From: Aldehydirespirator sp965116195
GTDB lineage: Bacteria > Actinomycetota > Acidimicrobiia > Acidimicrobiales > Aldehydirespiratoraceae
NCBI GenBank assembly: GCA_965116195.1
Contig: OZ220491.1
Span: 3,381,871 to 3,445,870, forward strand
Reading direction: 5' to 3'
DNA: 64,000 bases
In this document: positions 61,001 through 64,000 of the stretch, one piece after another
How positions within the stretch are numbered: the first letter of the stretch is position 1
Layout: every line of letters begins with the position of its first letter
The notes under the pieces: model-generated
Seen by the model: only the letters and a program-made list of their open reading frames with translations
Databases searched by the model: none
Told to the model about the DNA's origin: nothing
Translations under genes and position numbers: made by a program

Positions 61001-61337
61001 GTCGTTGGCTCTCGCTCTGGCTCTTGTCGAGATCGCGTCACGGGGTGGGGGTCGCCTGGATGCAGTCTTCGTGGACGAGGGGTTCGGGTCGCTGGACGCC
61101 AACGCTCTGGACACAGCCCTGGAAACGCTGGGAAAGGTCACCCGCAGCAGCAGCGGCGTGACCGGCAGCGGCAAGATGGTCGTGCTTATCTCGCACCTCC
61201 GCCATGTTGCCGAGTATGTTGACACCGTGATGCACGTGACGCGGGACGACGCGGCCGGCTCCAGGGTCCGTACCCTCACGATTGAGGAGCGTGACGCGCT
61301 GCTGGCCGACGACATCCGTTCCGGACTCACCGGCTGA
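58032..61337 (+). CDS. sbcC: SbcC/Rad50-like SMC-type ATPase
   Basis: 1101 residues. Walker A GDTGAGKSTIIDALCFVLY, Q loop FEQFTRAVVMPQGRF, zinc hook CPVC in GDDCPVCAQKLP (about residue 460) at the apex of long coiled coils, signature SLSGGERFQASLALAL, Walker B AVFVDEGFGSLD. In the distal coiled coil an in-frame repeat occurs (TLTRLDQRLDQLPDSS and ETLTRLDQLPDL, about residues 755-820), encoded by about 60300-60450. I chose ATG 58032 (MRPRTLTFSGLRSYR). Forms the end-processing complex with SbcD. The gene end is echoed downstream at about 61372 and 61438. Confidence 0.93.
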   Translation: MRPRTLTFSGLRSYRTTASINFDDQDLYAVIGDTGAGKSTIIDALCFVLYARKIWKSGSHQDLIADGCDLLTIELVFEADGHTWKVTRSRRRSGASPVDKLESVTGHVPTVDGAAAVRDQVTELLGGLTFEQFTRAVVMPQGRFDELLRSTESERNKLLKSLLGLANIADVASKFLELRASIRNVRTRFEERRRGLPDDPRAALVEAETASHEARDQRDRLEAAVTAVEAPRDFNSKVGVPLSMLTAAVAAVPVLEDDPVASLRECQRSAQTLGERVAAVETAAGEARAVQQTISVRATKMLAGFADRDQLLEARERIRVSTEELPRAKNRLDEALADRAALDEAAPSDEVDEDIRQAVSVADRDATEKAASAEAADERLRQARTVAERLHAAQQELDRFASTVAEADERLASAVTDQQRCVTAYTDAKKALAVAEQVCEQARRVDAVAAIAADYGPGDDCPVCAQKLPDTFTAPDSSGVAAAAKAVEDARAAVEEAASDERSVGERIVRLSTQATAAKADHHQHLLSITSLGETLAELGGDIELGGEFELNGDTDATNGDLAVASLAVAAEDLRTSATEARTVLDSARERLAKAEGALSQAREQHAERVKQSDNMVQRAMQEVDKRSVKLVADLPEAWRPTGDITPATLEHLTSRCEESLSTITSLDRDRAEADQTIRQAEATRERVRAEVAEQVTGPVKAFVGAVNSHLSRIREVRDRTVEVVVAARDARPGEVVDRFVQRLVGLSVESAPADTLTRLDQRLDQLPDSSAPLGSAQVDIPQLGAAQVGLVETLTRLDQLPDLVDSADQVPDLHDLAERLTATIATAQARFSAVTAQVAEAEQVTGAAQDAAVTAETIVSKSLAEVDCDTVDTLFGRLGEATQAMTNAEERVKQARAAVTATDEVDKVLNVVVPFADNLEVLAEALRDNQFVDHLLSLREAELLAEAGRRLRTISGNRFGFVADFGVKNIASGEIRSPDSLSGGERFQASLALALALVEIASRGGGRLDAVFVDEGFGSLDANALDTALETLGKVTRSSSGVTGSGKMVVLISHLRHVAEYVDTVMHVTRDDAAGSRVRTLTIEERDALLADDIRSGLTG

Positions 61338-61355
61338 TCAATCCAACTCTTACCA

Positions 61356-61577
61356 ATGGGCCTGCGTTTGGAGGCTGATCAAGCCCTAGTACGGCTGCGG
61401 CCTGCGACATCGGCACCCCCGATGGCCCTGCCTCTTCAGGCCGATCAAGCCGACGAATCTCTAAAGCTCGCAAAACTTCTAAAGGCTGCAAAACTTCTAA
61501 AGCTCGCAAAACTTCTAAAAGCTGCAAAACTTCTAAAGCTCGCAAAACTTCTAAAAGCTGCAAAACGGCTAAGGTGA
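61356..61577 (+). CDS. small lysine-leucine-alanine repeat ORF
   Basis: 73 codons between sbcC and the AAA gene. After a 35-residue leader it reads KLAKLL and KAAKLL hexapeptides alternating about six times, encoded by 18-bp tandem repeats (about 61460-61570), then RLR. This would be a cationic amphipathic helix. No ribosome binding site precedes ATG 61356, and other frames of the same repeat are also open, so it may be a chance product of the repeat. Confidence 0.25.
   Translation: MGLRLEADQALVRLRPATSAPPMALPLQADQADESLKLAKLLKAAKLLKLAKLLKAAKLLKLAKLLKAAKRLR
61460..61575. repeat. 18-bp tandem repeat
   Basis: About six units alternating TCTAAAGCTCGCAAAACT and TCTAAAAGCTGCAAAACT run up to the start of the AAA ATPase gene at 61582. 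They are much less GC-rich than the surroundings. Confidence 0.9.
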
Positions 61578-61581
61578 GGTT

Positions 61582-62760
61582 GTGGCAGCCAGCGATTCGG
61601 GTTCCTCGGAAACTCACAACCCCTTCTCGCCGAGTTTCGGCATATCGCCGCCCCTTCTGGCTGGGCGCAGCGATGTGCTGGACGGTATCGGCGAGGCTCT
61701 GGATACCGGCCCCACCCACCCCGACTACTCCGCACTGCTCATAGGCGTGCGCGGTGCCGGCAAGACGGTGATGCTCAACGCTGTGGAGGAACTGGCACGC
61801 GACCGCAACTGGGAGACGCTGTCAGTGAGCGCCTCGCCGGCAGGTCTGCCCGGTCGTCTCATTCGTAGGGCGTCTGAGCTTCTGGACGTGATCAAACCGA
61901 CGAAATCAAAACGGCAGGTCAGCAGCGTGACCGCTGCAGGGTTCGGAGTCGGATTCGAGGCTGACACCAGATCAGAACAAGACCACGACCTGCGGGGTGT
62001 GTTGTCGATTCTCGGTGACCTGCTGACCCAGAACGGTACCGGCCTGCTGATAACCATAGATGAGCTTCAAAGCGGAAAACCGGATGAACTCCGTGAGTTC
62101 GGCACAGTCCTTCAGCACGTTTCACGCCGCGAGCGGCGTGCCATCGCCTTTGTTGGTGCTGGACTACCGGCAATCGAAGACACGCTGCTGTCTGATGAGG
62201 CGGCAACGTTTTTGCAGCGATGCGCACGCTACGAGATCAGCCAACTCGACATGCGGGCCACTCGGCGTGCTCTTGTCGAGCCGATCCACCGGCATGGCCG
62301 CAGCATTGATGCCGAAGCTCTTGATCAGGCTGTGAGAGCAACCTCTGGCTATGCGTTCATGATCCAACTCGTGGGCTTCCACAGCTGGCAGGCAGCCGAA
62401 TCCGCTTCCTACATAACTACGGAGCATGTTGCGTCGGGTATAGCGAAGGCTCAGCAGCGCATCGGTCCGATGGTTCTGGCCCCCGTGTGGAAGGCGCTCT
62501 CGGATGGGGATCGACGCTTTCTGAGGGCCATGGTTCAAGACGAGGGCGAGTCGCGACTGGCTGACATCGCTGCCCGTCTGGATGTCACAACCAGCTATGT
62601 CAGCGTTTACCGGGACCGACTCCTGCGGGTTGGCATGATTGTCTCCACCAGATGGGGCCATGTGACGCTGGCTCACCACGCCGCCCGAGACTGGATCCGC
62701 GACCAGTTCCACGATCATCCATCCTCGTGGGGTCAAGGCCAGATCGGTACTTCCCTATAG
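61582..62760 (+). CDS. AAA+ ATPase with C-terminal winged helix
   Basis: 392 residues. Walker A LLIGVRGAGKTVMLNAVEEL near residue 56, Walker B GLLITIDELQSGKPDEL (about residue 160), sensor loop AIAFVGAGLPAIEDTLL, and an ORC/Cdc6-like lid. The C-terminal part (LADIAARLDVTTSYVSVYRD, GMIVSTRWGHVTLAHHAA) is a winged-helix DNA-binding domain. This resembles orphan ATPases of the archaeal-ATPase/STAND-type group found near restriction or toxin genes. GTG start directly after the 18-bp repeat. It is last in line after nurA-herA-sbcD-sbcC, though the repeat block separates it by about 240 bp. Role unknown. Confidence 0.8.
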   Translation: MAASDSGSSETHNPFSPSFGISPPLLAGRSDVLDGIGEALDTGPTHPDYSALLIGVRGAGKTVMLNAVEELARDRNWETLSVSASPAGLPGRLIRRASELLDVIKPTKSKRQVSSVTAAGFGVGFEADTRSEQDHDLRGVLSILGDLLTQNGTGLLITIDELQSGKPDELREFGTVLQHVSRRERRAIAFVGAGLPAIEDTLLSDEAATFLQRCARYEISQLDMRATRRALVEPIHRHGRSIDAEALDQAVRATSGYAFMIQLVGFHSWQAAESASYITTEHVASGIAKAQQRIGPMVLAPVWKALSDGDRRFLRAMVQDEGESRLADIAARLDVTTSYVSVYRDRLLRVGMIVSTRWGHVTLAHHAARDWIRDQFHDHPSSWGQGQIGTSL

Positions 62761-62864
62761 TCGCACGCGAGTCGCAGGTGCTCAACAGTCCGGGCGTGGA
62801 ACCTTGCTGGAATGCAGATGACCTCGAACAGCGCTCGTCTGATCCCTTGACCTGTCAGTCGGGC

Positions 62865-62876
62865 TGTCAGCTGACA
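62865..62876. promoter_or_regulatory. perfect 12-bp palindrome
   Basis: TGTCAGCTGACA, preceded by a further CCTGTCAG half-site at 62851. It lies about 95 bp upstream of the flavin reductase gene and could be an operator. Evidence is the symmetry only. Confidence 0.25.
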
Positions 62877-62969
62877 AGGTGCGGGCCGTTGTGCGGTTGG
62901 CCGATCAGCTCATTCGGCGATTCATTGGCGAATGATCGCAGGGTTGCAATGCGGCGGTAGTTTGAGGCC

Positions 62970-63467
62970 GTGGCTTTGGATGACCAACTCGTGAACCGGG
63001 TTACCTGGAAGATCCCGAATGCTCTGGCGCTGATCGGTTCTCGCCACGGGGACGAGCGCAATGCCATGACCGCAAGTTGGATCACGCAACTGTCGATGGA
63101 GCCGGTGCTTATCGGTGTCGGCGTGGACAATACTGCTGTGACCCACAGGCTGATCTCGCAGGGCGGTTCGTTTACCGTCAACTTGTGGGATTCTGACGAT
63201 ACGCGTGTCTTCGTCAAGTTCTCGAAGCCTGCTGACTACGCGGATGGCACGCTCAACGGTCGGGTGGTGCGGGAAGCGACCACCGGTGCGCCGGTGTTTG
63301 ATGAGGCAATCGCCTGGCTGGACTGCGAAGTACGTCATGCTTTCGACTTGGGTACGCACACGCTGTTCGTGGGCGAGTTGGTGGACACCGCGATCCGTGC
63401 CGACGATCTCCGGTCGGCTGCAATGAGCGACACCCGCATGAAGTACGGAGGCGTCAAGCGCCACTGA
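62970..63467 (+). CDS. flavin reductase-like FMN-binding domain protein
   Basis: 165 residues, GTG start. IPNALALIGSRHGDERNAMT, WITQLSMEPVLIGVGVDNTA and GGSFTVNLWDSDDTRVFVKF are typical of the flavin reductase-like split-barrel domain (FMN binding), which reduces flavins or acts in two-component monooxygenases. The short C-terminus ends TRMKYGGVKRH. No oxygenase partner is adjacent. It lies between the AAA gene and a decayed Fic gene. The substrate cannot be told. Confidence 0.85.
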   Translation: MALDDQLVNRVTWKIPNALALIGSRHGDERNAMTASWITQLSMEPVLIGVGVDNTAVTHRLISQGGSFTVNLWDSDDTRVFVKFSKPADYADGTLNGRVVREATTGAPVFDEAIAWLDCEVRHAFDLGTHTLFVGELVDTAIRADDLRSAAMSDTRMKYGGVKRH

Positions 63468-63479
63468 ATTCTCTGAGTC

Positions 63480-64000
63480 GTGTTCAACCGCTCCGCCGCT
63501 GGGGGCATGCCCAGTGACGTGCGGCACCGACGGAGCACTCCATGGCCGACCGAGCCCCGGTCGGTGTTCTTTGATGATGTGGCTTCACGTCCGGTGCTGA
63601 CTCAAGCCATTGGCGAGAAGCGAATCCGCCGCCTTGCCCCAAGGGTCTACACGGCTGATCTGCGGAGTGCTCCTTTTGAGATCATCGCCGAGAACCGGTG
63701 GCAGATACTTGCTCGCCGTCCCGGTCTGGGGCCGGGTCGGTGGAAAACGGAACCGAACCGTGTCGGCGCTTACCCGTTCGTGGCCCCGGACCTTGTGGAG
63801 GGCACCCCTGCGCAGGGGATTGGCGCTGGTGGCCCGTCTGTCTCCGGGGATCTGCCGAGCGATGTATGTGATGTTGGTGGTATCGGAGGTGCATCCATTC
63901 GCTGACGGCAACGGACGGGTCGCGCGTCTCATGATGAATGCTGAGCTTTCATCCGTCGGAGCATCACGGATCGTGATCCCAACCGTGTATCGCGATGAGT
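63480..64000 (+). pseudogene. decayed Fic/DOC-family gene, cut by the window edge
   Basis: The N-terminal part (RSVFFDDVASRPVLTQAIGE, RRLAPRVYTADLRS) matches the AbiEi-like winged-helix domain common at the start of Fic proteins. The frame then runs from ILARR straight to GRWKTEPNRVGAYPFVAPDL, skipping most of the usual protein. Near 63800-63815 the frame shifts: the other frame gives LALVARLSPGICRAMYVMLV then SEVHPFADGNGRVARLMMNA, the catalytic FIC motif (HPFxxGNGR) intact. So there is an internal deletion and a frameshift. It continues to the right edge. Confidence 0.75.

Noticed and set aside
61327..61735. Minus-strand ORFs with LEVLRALEVLQ or FAAFRSFASFRS repeats
   Set aside because: They are other frames of the 18-bp repeat and run into the SbcC and AAA genes on the opposite strand.
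62761..62969. Rho-independent terminator at the TGTCAGCTGACA palindrome
   Set aside because: The palindrome is short with no loop and no T-run follows on either strand, so an operator is the more likely reading.

Overview
The window is high-GC bacterial DNA with mostly intact housekeeping genes, many GTG starts and several 4-bp start/stop overlaps. It carries a propionyl/acetyl-CoA carboxylase beta gene coupled to a small epsilon-like subunit, a three-gene succinate dehydrogenase, a small SRP RNA beside dnaX-recR, and an S-layer-homology surface protein. Together these point to an actinobacterium, most plausibly Acidimicrobiia-like; that lineage is an inference from gene content, not a measurement.

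Layout. 1-4.4 kb: membrane-anchored cyclophilin, acyl-CoA carboxylase beta and epsilon, a coiled-coil membrane protein. 4.4-12.3 kb: epoxide hydrolase, LigC-like ATP-dependent DNA ligase, a CRISPR-like array, a 5'-3' exonuclease, methylmalonyl-CoA epimerase, recR, dnaX and the SRP RNA. 12.5-20.6 kb: tRNA-Ser(GGA), a membrane-anchored beta-propeller-like protein, an aminodeoxychorismate lyase-like PLP enzyme, tadA, tRNA-Ser(CGA), an Excalibur-like protein with a 16-base homopolymer in its coding sequence, pyruvate kinase, htpX, a YajQ protein and tRNA-Tyr. 20.8-31.4 kb: SLH protein, sulfotransferase plus DUF1214 pair, then sdhC-sdhA-sdhB with a DUF368 lipid-carrier transporter. 31.4-40.8 kb: a Rieske-less oxygenase, its Rieske-bearing paralogue, a GcvT-like protein, and a BMP-type nucleoside ABC importer (lipoprotein, double ATPase, two permeases). 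40.8-42.5 kb: a small, visibly less GC-rich insert with a frameshifted DGQHR-domain gene, an HNH-like ORF and a DUF2325-like ORF. 42.7-52.9 kb: a GH2 enzyme lacking its expected nucleophile, a MoxR-like AAA+ ATPase, a MaoC-type hydratase, a second CRISPR-like array, a PhyH-rhodanese fusion and a VWA protein. 52.9-62.8 kb: a NurA-HerA-SbcD-SbcC operon, a tiny lysine-rich repeat ORF and an AAA ATPase. The right edge holds a flavin reductase-like gene and a decayed Fic gene.

The genes suggest two functional units beyond housekeeping: a DNA-end-resection operon arranged like the archaeal HerA/NurA/Mre11/Rad50 set, and a possible uptake-and-demethylation locus for a methylated purine or nucleoside.

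The most unusual feature is global. Many intergenic regions hold their own minisatellite, and at about ten genes the repeated unit contains the gene's own stop codon, so the 3' end of the gene is echoed downstream with periods from about 17 to 76 bp. Related in-frame expansions sit inside conserved proteins (GH2, MoxR, SbcD, SbcC, DnaX, the PhyH-rhodanese linker). No cas genes, insertion sequences, rRNA genes or replication origin were recognised.
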